Source: Zeimonas sp044507525 (GTDB lineage Bacteria > Pseudomonadota > Gammaproteobacteria > Burkholderiales > Burkholderiaceae_E). Taken from it: a stretch of DNA of 11,377 nucleotides. Within the stretch, counting starts at the first letter, position 1. Each line of letters starts with the position of its first letter. Both the position numbers and the translations under genes were made by a program. The stretch covers positions 1 to 11,377 of the forward strand of contig JBIQJM010000103.1 of assembly GCA_044507525.1 (NCBI GenBank), given 5' to 3'. Below, one piece after another: positions 1 to 7,300 of the stretch. The notes beneath the pieces were generated by a model that was given only the letters and a program-made list of their open reading frames with translations, made no database searches and was not told where the DNA came from.

Positions 1-903
1 ATGGGCGGGCTGCGCCGCTACATGCCGATCACCTGGATCACGATGCTCGTCGGCTCGCTCGCGCTCGTCGCCACGCCGTTCTTCTCGGGCTTCTACTCGA
101 AGGACCTGATCATCGAGGCGGCGCGCTTCGCCGACGTGCCCGGCGCGGGCTTCGCGTATTTCGCGGTGCTCGCCGGCGTGTTCGTCACGTCGCTCTACAC
201 GTTCCGGATGTATTTCCTCGTGTTCCACGGCAAGCCGCGCTGGGGCGGGGAGGCGCACGCGGGCCACGCCGCCGAGGCGCACGCGCACGACGAGCACCAT
301 GGCCTCGCTCCCGGCGAGAAGCCGCGCGAGTCGCCGTGGGTGGTCACGGTGCCGCTCATCCTGCTGGCGATCCCGTCCGCGCTCATCGGCATCTTCACCG
401 TCGAACCGATGCTCTTCGGCGGGTTCTTCGACGATTCGATCGCCGTCGACGAGCGGCATCCGGCGATGGCCGAACTCGCTTCGCACTTCCACGGCTGGCT
501 GCAGATGGGCCTGCACGCGGTCGCCACGCCCGCGTTCTGGCTCGCGCTGGCCGGCGTCGTCGTCGCCTGGTACGCGTACCTGGTCGACCCGCGCCTGCCG
601 GCGGCCGTGCGGCGCGGCTTCGGGCCGATCTACCGGCTGCTCGACAACAAGTACTACCTCGACCGCATCAACGAGGTCGTCTTCGCCGGCGGCGCACGTG
701 CGATCGGCCGCGGCCTGTGGCGCGGCGGCGACCAGGCGCTGATCGACGGGGTCGCCGTCGACGGCAGCGCGCGCCTGGTCGGCTGGTTCGCCGGCGTGCT
801 GCGCCTGTTCCAGACCGGTCGACTGAACAGCTACGCGATCACGATGATCGTCGGTGTCGCACTGTTGCTGCTGTTCGTCGTGATGCCGCTCGTGCGGCAG
901 TGA
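1..903 (+). CDS. nuoL: NADH-quinone oxidoreductase subunit L, C-terminal part (5' end outside window)
   Basis: This is the last 300 residues of NuoL, the distal antiporter-like subunit of the complex I membrane arm, which takes part in proton pumping. The ATG at base 1 is not the real start. NuoL is normally about 650-690 residues, and the opening residues (MGGLRRYMPITW) match an internal NuoL segment, so the gene is cut by the left edge. Visible landmarks are the FFSGFYSKD segment, whose K34-D35 (counted from base 1) corresponds to the functionally important Lys-Asp pair of E. coli NuoL (K399/D400), and several hydrophobic helices. The C-terminal part holds an amphipathic stretch that would be the lateral helix, and a final membrane helix. 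A histidine-rich loop (residues 84-100, six His) sits between membrane segments. nuoM follows after 28 bases in the same direction. The assignment is secure from sequence similarity and gene order. Confidence 0.95.
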   Translation: MGGLRRYMPITWITMLVGSLALVATPFFSGFYSKDLIIEAARFADVPGAGFAYFAVLAGVFVTSLYTFRMYFLVFHGKPRWGGEAHAGHAAEAHAHDEHHGLAPGEKPRESPWVVTVPLILLAIPSALIGIFTVEPMLFGGFFDDSIAVDERHPAMAELASHFHGWLQMGLHAVATPAFWLALAGVVVAWYAYLVDPRLPAAVRRGFGPIYRLLDNKYYLDRINEVVFAGGARAIGRGLWRGGDQALIDGVAVDGSARLVGWFAGVLRLFQTGRLNSYAITMIVGVALLLLFVVMPLVRQ

Positions 904-931
904 AGAACGCGAAGAATACGACTGGCCTTAC

Positions 932-2413
932 ATGAGCTCCTTCCCGACCCTCAGCGCCGCGATCTGGATCCCCATCGTCTTCGGCGTCATCCTGCTGCTG
1001 CTCGGCAGCGGGCGAAGCCCCTGGCTGTTGCGCAGCATCGCGCTCGTCGGCGCGCTGCTCGGCCTCGCCGTCACGCTGCCGCTGTTCACCGACTTCGAGC
1101 GCGGCAGCGCGGCGATGCAGTTCGTCGAGCACGCGTCGTGGATCGCCGCGCTCGATGCGAACTACCACCTCGGCGTCGACGGCCTGTCGGTCTGGTTCGT
1201 GCTGCTCACCGCGATCATCACGCTGTTCACCGTGGTGGCGAGCTGGGAATCGATCGACCGGAAGGTCGCGCAGTTCATGGCGGCCATCCTGATCCTCTCG
1301 GGCCTGATGATCGGCGTCTTCAGCGCGCTCGACGGGCTGCTGTTCTATGTGTTCTTCGAGGCGACGCTGATCCCGATGTACATCATCATCGGGATCTGGG
1401 GCGGGCCGAACCGCATCTATGCCGCGTTCAAGTTCTTCCTGTACACGCTCGCCGGCTCGCTGCTGACGCTGGTCGCGCTGATCTGGCTGTACATGAAGTC
1501 CGGGTCGTTCTCGATCCTCGACTGGCACGCGCTGCCGCTGTCGATGAACGAGCAGATCCTCGTCTTCGTCGCCTTCCTCGCCGCCTTCGCCGTCAAGGTG
1601 CCGATGTGGCCGGTGCACACGTGGCTGCCCGACGCGCACGTCGAGGCGCCCACCGGCGGTTCGGTCGTGCTGGCCGCGGTCATGCTGAAGCTCGGTGCCT
1701 ACGGCTTCGTGCGCTTCTCGCTGCCCATCACGCCCGACGCGAGCCACGAGCTGGCGTGGCTGATGATCGCGCTGGCGCTGATCGCGATCGTCTACATCGG
1801 GCTGGTCGCGCTCGTGCAGGCCGACATGAAGAAGCTCGTCGCGTACTCGTCCGTGGCGCACATGGGCTTCGTGACGCTCGGCTTCTTCCTGTTCGATCCG
1901 CTCGGCATGCAGGGCGCGCTCGTGCAGATGCTCTCGCACGGCTTCGTCTCGGGCGCGATGTTCATGTGCATCGGCGTGCTCTACGACCGCCTGCACACGC
2001 GCCAGATCGCGGACTACGGGGGCGTCGTCAACGTGATGCCGAAGTTCGCCGCGCTGTTCCTGCTGTTCTCGATGGCCAACGCCGGCCTGCCCGGCACCTC
2101 GGCCTTCATCGGCGAATTCTTCGTCATCCTGTCGGCGGTCGGCATGAACCTGTGGGTCGGCCTGGCCACCGCGACGGCGCTGATCACCGGCGCGGCGTAC
2201 TCGCTGTGGATGTACAAGCGCGTCATGTTCGGCGCCATCGGCAACGAACGCGTCGCGCAGATGCAGGACGTCGGCCTTCGCGAGTTCTGGATGCTTTTCG
2301 CGATGGCGCTGCTCGTGCTCGGCCTCGGCGTGTATCCGAAGCCCGTCACCGACATGACGGACGCGTCGGTCCAGGCGCTGCTGCAGCACGTCTCCCACTC
2401 GAAGCTCCAGTAG
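932..2413 (+). CDS. nuoM: NADH-quinone oxidoreductase subunit M
   Basis: Complete 493-residue NuoM, an antiporter-like proton-channel subunit of complex I in the inner membrane, with about 14 hydrophobic segments. Key charged membrane residues are recognisable: E143 in FFEATLIPMY (equivalent to E. coli Glu144), K222 in AFAVKVPMWPVHTWLPDAH (equivalent to Lys234), K253 in VMLKLGAYG, and the Lys pair near 300 in the DMKKLVAYSS motif. The length is usual for the family. The ATG at 932 is chosen because the N-terminus (MSSFPTLSAAIWIPI) looks like other betaproteobacterial NuoM proteins, although no good Shine-Dalgarno sequence precedes it. The gene lies 28 bases after nuoL and 9 bases before nuoN, so it is in the same operon and translation is probably helped by coupling. 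Confidence 0.97.
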   Translation: MSSFPTLSAAIWIPIVFGVILLLLGSGRSPWLLRSIALVGALLGLAVTLPLFTDFERGSAAMQFVEHASWIAALDANYHLGVDGLSVWFVLLTAIITLFTVVASWESIDRKVAQFMAAILILSGLMIGVFSALDGLLFYVFFEATLIPMYIIIGIWGGPNRIYAAFKFFLYTLAGSLLTLVALIWLYMKSGSFSILDWHALPLSMNEQILVFVAFLAAFAVKVPMWPVHTWLPDAHVEAPTGGSVVLAAVMLKLGAYGFVRFSLPITPDASHELAWLMIALALIAIVYIGLVALVQADMKKLVAYSSVAHMGFVTLGFFLFDPLGMQGALVQMLSHGFVSGAMFMCIGVLYDRLHTRQIADYGGVVNVMPKFAALFLLFSMANAGLPGTSAFIGEFFVILSAVGMNLWVGLATATALITGAAYSLWMYKRVMFGAIGNERVAQMQDVGLREFWMLFAMALLVLGLGVYPKPVTDMTDASVQALLQHVSHSKLQ

Positions 2414-2422
2414 GTCTCCGAG

Positions 2423-3898
2423 ATGAACCCCCAACTGCTCAACACCTGGGCGGCCGCGCCCGAGATCGCGCTGCTGGTGGCGATCTGCGCGGTGCTGCTC
2501 CTCGATGCCTGGGTTCCGCCCGAGAAGCGGATCAGCACCGCCGGAATGTCGCTGATCGCGATTGCCATCCCCGCGGCGATCACGCTGTGGCAGATCGGCC
2601 AGCCGGTGCAGTACGCCTTCGGCGGAATGTACGTCGCCGACATCTTCGCGCACCTGCTGAAGCTGTCGTCGTACGTCTCGATGGCGGTCGTCGTCGTGTA
2701 CGGGAACGCATACGTGCGCGAGCGGCCGATCCCGCTCGGCGAATTCCACGCGCTCGTGCTGTTCTCGCTGCTCGGCCAGATGGTGATGATGTCGGCGACC
2801 AACCTGCTGCTCATCTACCTCGGCCTCGAGCTGATGTCGCTGGCGCTGTACGCGATGATCGCGCTGCCCCGCGACGCGCGCCTGCCCGCCGAAGCGGCGA
2901 TGAAGTACTTCGTGCTGGGTGCGTTGTCCTCCGGCTTCCTGCTGTACGGCATGTCGATGATCTACGGCGGCACCGGCAGCCTCGACCTGGCGCAGATCGC
3001 GGCCGCCTATGCGTCCGGGCAGGCCGATTCCACGGTGTTCACCTTCGGCGTCGTCTTCATCGTCGCCGGGCTGGCGTTCAAGCTCGGCGCCGTGCCGTTC
3101 CACATGTGGCTGCCCGACGTCTACCAGGGCGCACACACGGCGGCCACGCTGGTCGTGGCCACCGGCTCGAAGCTCGCCGCCTTCGCGATCGCCTTTCGGC
3201 TGCTCGTCCAGGGCCTGGTCGGCGTCGCCGCCGACTGGCAGCTGATGCTGATGGTGCTGGCGGTGCTGTCGCTCGCGATCGGCAACATCGTCGCGGTCGC
3301 GCAGACGAACTTCAAGCGGATGCTGGCGTATTCGACGATCTCGCAGATCGGCTTCGTGCTGCTCGGCCTGCTCGCCGGCGTCGTCGACGGCAACATGTCG
3401 TCGGCCGTGAGCGCATACGGCGCCGCGCTGTTCTATCTGGTCACCTACGTGCTCACGACGCTCGGCACCTTCGGCCTGGTGCTGCTGCTCGCGCGCAAGG
3501 GCTTCGAGGCCGAGGAGATCGACGACCTGAAGGGGCTGAACCGTCGCAGCCCGTGGCTCGCGCTGATGCTGCTGCTGATGATGTTCTCGCTCGCCGGCAT
3601 TCCGCCGCTGGTGGGCTTCTATGCGAAGCTCGTGGTGCTCAAGGCGCTGATCGACGCCGGCTACGTGTGGCTCGCCATCGTCGCGGTGGTGTTCTCGCTG
3701 ATCGGCGCGTTCTACTACGTGCGCGTCGTCAAGGCGATGTACTTCGACGAGCCGGCCGACACCGTCGCGATCGAGCCGCAGGCCGCGGCGAGCGCGACGA
3801 TGGCGGTGAACGGCCTGGCGGTGCTGCTGCTCGGCATCGTCCCGGGGCCGCTGATGGCGGCCTGCCTGGTCGCGATCCAGCAGGCGCTGGCGACCTGA
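2423..3898 (+). CDS. nuoN: NADH-quinone oxidoreductase subunit N
   Basis: Complete 491-residue NuoN, the antiporter-like complex I subunit closest to the quinone module. Residues of the proton path align with E. coli at a constant offset of three: E136 in IYLGLELMSLALY (Glu133), K161 in EAAMKYFVLGA (Lys158), K220 in GLAFKLGAVPFHMWLPD (Lys217) and K250 in ATGSKLAAF (Lys247). A further Lys, K402 in GFYAKLVVLKA, corresponds to the TM12 Lys (Lys395). The protein is almost entirely hydrophobic helices and has family-typical length. The start at 2423 lies 9 bases after the nuoM stop with only a weak GAG upstream, as is common inside nuo operons. It is the last complex I subunit gene of the operon, followed after 13 bases by a NUDIX hydrolase. 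Confidence 0.97.
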   Translation: MNPQLLNTWAAAPEIALLVAICAVLLLDAWVPPEKRISTAGMSLIAIAIPAAITLWQIGQPVQYAFGGMYVADIFAHLLKLSSYVSMAVVVVYGNAYVRERPIPLGEFHALVLFSLLGQMVMMSATNLLLIYLGLELMSLALYAMIALPRDARLPAEAAMKYFVLGALSSGFLLYGMSMIYGGTGSLDLAQIAAAYASGQADSTVFTFGVVFIVAGLAFKLGAVPFHMWLPDVYQGAHTAATLVVATGSKLAAFAIAFRLLVQGLVGVAADWQLMLMVLAVLSLAIGNIVAVAQTNFKRMLAYSTISQIGFVLLGLLAGVVDGNMSSAVSAYGAALFYLVTYVLTTLGTFGLVLLLARKGFEAEEIDDLKGLNRRSPWLALMLLLMMFSLAGIPPLVGFYAKLVVLKALIDAGYVWLAIVAVVFSLIGAFYYVRVVKAMYFDEPADTVAIEPQAAASATMAVNGLAVLLLGIVPGPLMAACLVAIQQALAT

Positions 3899-3911
3899 AG
3901 CCGGAGAGCCG

Positions 3912-4484
3912 ATGAAGGACCTGCGCGAAACGACGATCGACTCGCAGGTCGTCTACGACGGCACGTTCCTGCAGATGCGTCGCGACCGCGTGCGCCTGCC
4001 CAACGGGCACGAGAGCGCACGCGAGTACGTCGTGCATCCGGGCGCGGCCACGATGATCCCTCTCTTTCCCGACGAGCGCATTCTCGTCGAGCGCCAGTAC
4101 CGCCATCCGGTCGGCTGCACGATGATCGAGATGCCGGCGGGCAAGATCGATGCGGGCGAGAGCGCGCTGCAGACGGCGCAGCGAGAGCTCGTCGAGGAAA
4201 CCGGCTACCTCGCGCGGGAGTGGGCCTTCCTCACGCGGCTGCATCCGGCGATCGGCTTCGCCACCGAGGTGATGGATCTCTTCCTGTGCCGCGATCTCGA
4301 GCGTACGGAGCACAGCCCCGACGAGGACGAGTTCCTCGAGATCGAGATCGTCACGCTCGGCTGGCTGATCGACGAGTTGCGCGCGGGGCGGCTCACCGAC
4401 GTGAAGACGCAGATCGCCACGTTCTGGCTCGAGCGGATGTTCTCCGGCGCCTGGCCGTGGCCGCAGTTCGAGCGCAGCGCGTAG
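3912..4484 (+). CDS. NUDIX hydrolase, ADP-ribose pyrophosphatase type
   Basis: A 190-residue cytoplasmic NUDIX enzyme, most like the NudF/ADP-ribose pyrophosphatase group, which splits ADP-ribose into AMP and ribose 5-phosphate with Mg2+. The NUDIX box (G-x5-E-x7-REUxEExGU) is intact at residues 78-99, starting GKIDAGE and ending RELVEETG, and supplies the metal-binding glutamates. Group-typical ERQYRHPVG (60-68) and EMPAGKID (73-80) precede it, and an acidic DEDEFLEIEIV stretch (138-148) follows. The ATG at 3912 has GGAG at 3903-3906, five bases upstream. It lies 13 bases downstream of nuoN and is probably co-transcribed with the complex I genes, a pairing familiar in betaproteobacteria. The exact nucleoside-diphosphate substrate is inferred from family resemblance. 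The functional link to NADH metabolism is plausible but not shown. Confidence 0.9.
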   Translation: MKDLRETTIDSQVVYDGTFLQMRRDRVRLPNGHESAREYVVHPGAATMIPLFPDERILVERQYRHPVGCTMIEMPAGKIDAGESALQTAQRELVEETGYLAREWAFLTRLHPAIGFATEVMDLFLCRDLERTEHSPDEDEFLEIEIVTLGWLIDELRAGRLTDVKTQIATFWLERMFSGAWPWPQFERSA

Positions 4485-4507
4485 ACCGCGGGCAGTCGAC
4501 GACGACC

Positions 4508-4559
4508 CCGCGCCAGGCAAGCGCCCCGAATACCCATTTGCGACGGCGCGGTTTTCCTC
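4508..4559 (+). terminator. candidate intrinsic terminator of the nuo-NUDIX transcript
   Basis: CCGCGCC (4508-4514) is perfectly complementary to GGCGCGG (4545-4551), and TTTTCCTCTT follows immediately. Inside the loop, GCAA (4517-4520) can pair with TTGC (4538-4541), which extends the stem across a small internal loop and leaves a terminal loop of about 17 bases. The site begins 24 bases after the NUDIX stop codon and before the DUF2231 gene. The position and the T-run fit a Rho-independent terminator. The rather large loop and the C-interrupted T-run make it a moderate candidate. The remainder of the 134-base gap (4485-4618) shows no convincing promoter. Confidence 0.5.
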
Positions 4560-4604
4560 TTCGGCAAGAATAGGCCTCGAGTCCCGCAACGGACGGCCCA
4601 GCCG

Positions 4605-4612
4605 AAGGAGGT
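4605..4612 (+). promoter_or_regulatory. strong Shine-Dalgarno deciding the TTG start of the DUF2231 gene
   Basis: AAGGAGGT is a perfect match to the anti-Shine-Dalgarno end of 16S rRNA. It lies six bases before the TTG at 4619. No ATG or GTG fits an equally good spacing, so this site is the main reason for calling a TTG start. Confidence 0.8.
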
Positions 4613-4618
4613 CCCGCC

Positions 4619-5047
4619 TTGGCCGCTACGCTCGAACGAAGGTATCCGCGGACGATCGGCGCGCTGCACGCCGTGCTTCTCGCCGGAACGGTGCCGCTGT
4701 TCCTCGGCGCGGTGCTCGCCGACATCGCCTACGCGTTCACCTACGAGATCCAGTGGAGCAACTTCGCCTCCTGGCTCATCGTCGGCGGCCTCGTCTTCTC
4801 CGGCCTGGCGCTCGTGCTCGCAATCTTCGACCTGTTCCGCGGGGATCGCCGGGCGCGGGGCCTCGTGCCGTACCTGATGATCCTGGTGACCATGTGGGTG
4901 TTCGGCTTCTTCAATGCGTTGATGCATGCCCGGGACGCGTGGGCCAGCATGCCCACCGGCCTGGTGCTGTCGACCATCGCCGTCGTGCTCGCGTGCGTGG
5001 CGACCTGGCTGGCCTTCCGCGGGCCGCGCGCCGGAGCGCCGGCATGA
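4619..5047 (+). CDS. DUF2231-type four-helix membrane protein
   Basis: A 142-residue inner-membrane protein with four predicted hydrophobic helices at about residues 14-38, 49-71, 83-101 and 112-133, and basic loops (RRYPR near the N-terminus, FRGDRRAR at 73-80). It resembles the DUF2231 family, whose biochemical function is not established. Histidines lie near the start of helix 1 (H17, LHAVLL) and at the end of helix 3 (H103, NALMHARDAW), so heme or metal binding is conceivable but untested. The start is TTG, supported by a perfect Shine-Dalgarno six bases upstream. Its stop overlaps the next gene's start (ATGA, 5044-5047), which indicates translational coupling with the PQQ-type dehydrogenase lipoprotein. 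That context suggests a membrane partner for the dehydrogenase. This is inference. Confidence 0.8.
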   Translation: MAATLERRYPRTIGALHAVLLAGTVPLFLGAVLADIAYAFTYEIQWSNFASWLIVGGLVFSGLALVLAIFDLFRGDRRARGLVPYLMILVTMWVFGFFNALMHARDAWASMPTGLVLSTIAVVLACVATWLAFRGPRAGAPA

Positions 5048-6345
5048 AGCGCTCGCATCGGAGCGTCGTGCTCGCGTTCGCGACGGTGCTGGCCGCGTGC
5101 GGCGAGGAACCGCGTCCGCTGCAGTACGGGGCCGACCCGGAACTGCCGCAGCCGCGTCGCGGGCTGCTGCCCGACATGACGGTGGCCGAACCGGTCGCAT
5201 GGGGCGAACGCAAGCCCACCGTACCGCAGGGCTACGTCATCAGCGCGATCGCCACCGAACTGCAGATCCCGCGCCAGACGCTGCTGCTGCCCAACGGCGA
5301 CATCCTCGTGGCCGAAGGAAGGGGCGGCAATGCGCCGAGCCTGAAGCCGAAGGACGTGATCGCCGGCTACATCAAGGCGAAGGGCACCAGCCCGGTCGAG
5401 GGCGGCAACCGCCTGACGCTGCTGCGCGACGCGGACGGCGACGGCGTCTACGAGTTACGGACGGTCTTCGCGGAGAACCTGAACGCGCCCTACGGACTCG
5501 CGCTCGTCGACGGCAATCTCTACGTCGCCAACCAGGACGCGCTGGTGCGCTTCGCCTATCGCGAGGGCCAGACGAGCGCGGACGGGCCGCCGGTGAAGGT
5601 CACCGACCTGCCGTCGGCGATCAATCATCACTGGACCAAGGCACTCGCCGCCGGCGCCGACGGCCGGTACCTCTACGTCGGCATCGGCTCGAACAGCAAC
5701 ATCACCGAGCGCGGCATGACGGCGGAGGTCGATCGCGCGATGATCTGGCAGGTCGACGCGAACACCGGCGCGCACAAGCCCTATGCCACCGGCCTGCGCA
5801 ATCCCACGGCGCTCGCCGTCCAGCCCGGCACCGGACAACTGTGGGCGGTCGTGAACGAACGCGACGAGATCGGTCCCGACCTCGTTCCCGACTATCTCAC
5901 CGCGGTGCGCGAGGGCGGCTTCTACGGCTGGCCGTACAGCTACTGGGGCAGCAACGTCGACGACCGCGTCCGGCCGCAGGATCCGGAGAAGGTCGCTTCG
6001 GCCATCACGCCCGACTACAGCCTCGGCTCGCACGTGGCGGCGCTCGGCGTCGCCTTTTCCCACCCCGCGATGGGACCGGCCTTCGCCGACGGCGTCTTCG
6101 TCGGCGAGCACGGCAGCTGGAACCGCGCGGAACCGGTCGGCTACAAGGTGGTGTTCGTGCCGTTCCGCGACGGCGGCCCCGCCGGTCCGCCGGTGGATTT
6201 CGTCGCCGGCTTCCGGGACGCCGACGGCAAGACGCGCGGGCGCCCGGTGGGCGTCACCGTGGATCCGCGCGGCGCGCTGATCGTCGCCGACGACCTGTCG
6301 AACACCGTGTGGCGCGTCGTGCCGGAGGGCAATCGGCCGCAGTAG
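5044..6345 (+). CDS. PQQ-dependent sugar (sorbosone/glucose) dehydrogenase family lipoprotein
   Basis: A 433-residue exported beta-propeller protein of the L-sorbosone/soluble glucose dehydrogenase family, expected to oxidise a sugar or aldehyde using PQQ and calcium. The N-terminus is a lipoprotein signal: basic MKRSHR, a hydrophobic core, and lipobox LAAC ending at Cys19, so the mature protein should be membrane-anchored in the periplasm. Family motifs include LLPNGDILVAEG (81-92), a calcium-type loop DADGDGVYE (129-137), an INHHWTKAL segment (193-201) where the catalytic base His is expected, GLRNPTALA (250-258) carrying the Arg of the active site, GWPYSYWG (295-302), GEHGSWNR (354-361) and a closing blade GALIVADD (410-417). 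It overlaps the upstream DUF2231 gene by four bases. No PQQ biosynthesis gene is in the window, so the cofactor source is unknown. The substrate cannot be told from sequence. Confidence 0.88.
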   Translation: MKRSHRSVVLAFATVLAACGEEPRPLQYGADPELPQPRRGLLPDMTVAEPVAWGERKPTVPQGYVISAIATELQIPRQTLLLPNGDILVAEGRGGNAPSLKPKDVIAGYIKAKGTSPVEGGNRLTLLRDADGDGVYELRTVFAENLNAPYGLALVDGNLYVANQDALVRFAYREGQTSADGPPVKVTDLPSAINHHWTKALAAGADGRYLYVGIGSNSNITERGMTAEVDRAMIWQVDANTGAHKPYATGLRNPTALAVQPGTGQLWAVVNERDEIGPDLVPDYLTAVREGGFYGWPYSYWGSNVDDRVRPQDPEKVASAITPDYSLGSHVAALGVAFSHPAMGPAFADGVFVGEHGSWNRAEPVGYKVVFVPFRDGGPAGPPVDFVAGFRDADGKTRGRPVGVTVDPRGALIVADDLSNTVWRVVPEGNRPQ

Positions 6346-6348
6346 CAG

Positions 6349-6365
6349 GATCGCAGGCGGCGATC
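6349..6365. terminator. short perfect inverted repeat between convergent genes, possible bidirectional terminator
   Basis: GATCGC (6349-6354) and GCGATC (6360-6365) form a six-base-pair stem around a five-base loop, three bases after the dehydrogenase stop and 15 bases beyond the terC stop. The location, between two converging genes in a gap of only 35 bases, fits a transcription-end hairpin. There is no T-run on either side, so this may be only an RNA 3'-end stabiliser or chance. Confidence 0.3.
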
Positions 6366-6380
6366 TCCGGACCACGCGCT

Positions 6381-7181
6381 TCACGCGCCGGGCGGAGGCA
6401 CCGGTTCCGCTGCCGTGCGCCTGCGCCGCGCCCAGATGTTCAACGCTTCCACGCCGGCGGAAAAGGCCATCGCGGTGTAGATGTACCCCTTCGGAACGTG
6501 CACGCCGAAGCCGTCGGCGATCAGGACCATGCCGATCATCAGCAGGAAGGCCAGGGCGAGCATGACGACGGTCGGGTTCGCGTTGATGAACTCGGCCAGC
6601 GGGTCGGCGGCGATCAGCATCACGAGCACGGCGACGACGACCGCGATCACCATCACGGGCAGGTGATCGGTCATGCCGATCGCGGTGAGGATCGAGTCGA
6701 TCGAGAACACCATGTCGAGCAGCAGGATCTGGAAGATCGCCGATCCGAAGTTGATCGCCGCCTGGCCGCCGATCCCGAAGGCGCTGGTCGCCGGGTGCGG
6801 ATCGACGTTGTGGTGAATCTCGCGCGTCGCCTTCCAGACCAGGAAGAGCCCGCCGGCGATCAGGATCAGGTCGCGCCAGGAGAACCGGGTCTCGAAGGTG
6901 GGCTCGCCGTGCGCGCCGGGCTCTCCCTCGAAGCCCAGGTCGAACACCGTGGCGGTCAGCCCGACCACCCAGGCGATCGCCGACAGCAGCGCCAGGCGCA
7001 GCACGAGCGCCAGCGAGATGCCGACGCGGCGCGCCCGGTGGCGTTGATGCTCGGGCAGCTTGTTCGAGAGAATCGAGATGAAGATCAGGTTGTCGATCCC
7101 GAGGACGATCTCCATCACGACGAGAGTCACCAGCGCAGCCCACACCGCAGGGTCGGAAAACAGAGCGAGGAGGGATTCCAT
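6381..7181 (-). CDS. TerC family integral membrane protein
   Basis: A 266-residue inner-membrane protein of the TerC/Alx family, whose members are linked to metal-ion (notably manganese) homeostasis and tellurite or pH stress. About seven hydrophobic helices are visible. Family signatures with buried acidic residues are present: MEIVLGIDN (23-31, with E24, D30, N31) in the first helix and DMVFSIDSI (156-164, with D156 and D162) in the middle of the protein. A hydrophilic loop rich in Gly, Glu and His (about 81-100) lies between helices two and three, and the C-terminus is a short basic then proline-rich tail. The ATG at 7181 lies only 16 bases after the CCA end of tRNA-Ser and has no clear Shine-Dalgarno, so its mRNA probably derives from a tRNA-containing transcript. 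The specific transported ion is not known. Confidence 0.92.
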   Translation of the reverse strand: MESLLALFSDPAVWAALVTLVVMEIVLGIDNLIFISILSNKLPEHQRHRARRVGISLALVLRLALLSAIAWVVGLTATVFDLGFEGEPGAHGEPTFETRFSWRDLILIAGGLFLVWKATREIHHNVDPHPATSAFGIGGQAAINFGSAIFQILLLDMVFSIDSILTAIGMTDHLPVMVIAVVVAVLVMLIAADPLAEFINANPTVVMLALAFLLMIGMVLIADGFGVHVPKGYIYTAMAFSAGVEALNIWARRRRTAAEPVPPPGA

Positions 7182-7197
7182 TCGGGGCCTGCGAGTC

Positions 7198-7285
7198 TGG
7201 CGGAAGAGGTGGGATTCGAACCCACGGACGGTCGCCCGTCGCCGGTTTTCAAGACCGGTGCCTTAAACCGCTCGGCCACTCTTCC
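7198..7285 (-). tRNA. tRNA-Ser (anticodon UGA), with encoded CCA
   Basis: Read on the minus strand, the sequence folds into a class II tRNA. The acceptor stem is GGAAGAG/CTCTTCC, and the D arm is GCC/GGC around AGCGGTT. The anticodon stem CCGGT/ACCGG encloses loop CTTGAAA, with anticodon TGA at 7251-7249. The long variable arm has the stem GACGG/CCGTC, and the T arm is GTGGG-TTCGAAT-CCCAC. Discriminator G is at 7201, and a genomically encoded CCA occupies 7200-7198. The long variable arm and the anticodon identify serine (UCN codons, primarily UCA). All stems are perfectly paired, so the gene looks functional. It is sandwiched between the histidine kinase stop (15 bases upstream) and the terC start (16 bases downstream), all on one strand. 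Confidence 0.98.
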
Positions 7286-7300
7286 GGAAGGGAGTAGAGT

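Noticed and set aside
1..3. ATG at base 1 as the start of nuoL
   Set aside because: The following residues match the middle of NuoL and half of the protein is missing, so this Met is internal and the window boundary cuts the gene.
839..3136. A 765-codon open frame on the minus strand across nuoM and nuoN
   Set aside because: Its product is almost only Arg, Asp, Glu, His, Gln and Val with no domain-like pattern, which is the expected mirror of GC-rich membrane protein codons. nuoM and nuoN are certain on the other strand.
1138..3915. A 925-codon open frame on the plus strand in another phase of nuoM and nuoN
   Set aside because: The product is Arg/Ala-rich low complexity. Long stop-free alternative frames are normal at this G+C content.
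7198..7285. tRNA-Ser as an integration site for a mobile element
   Set aside because: No integrase gene and no direct repeat of the tRNA 3' end were seen within the window, and the neighbours are ordinary chromosomal genes.
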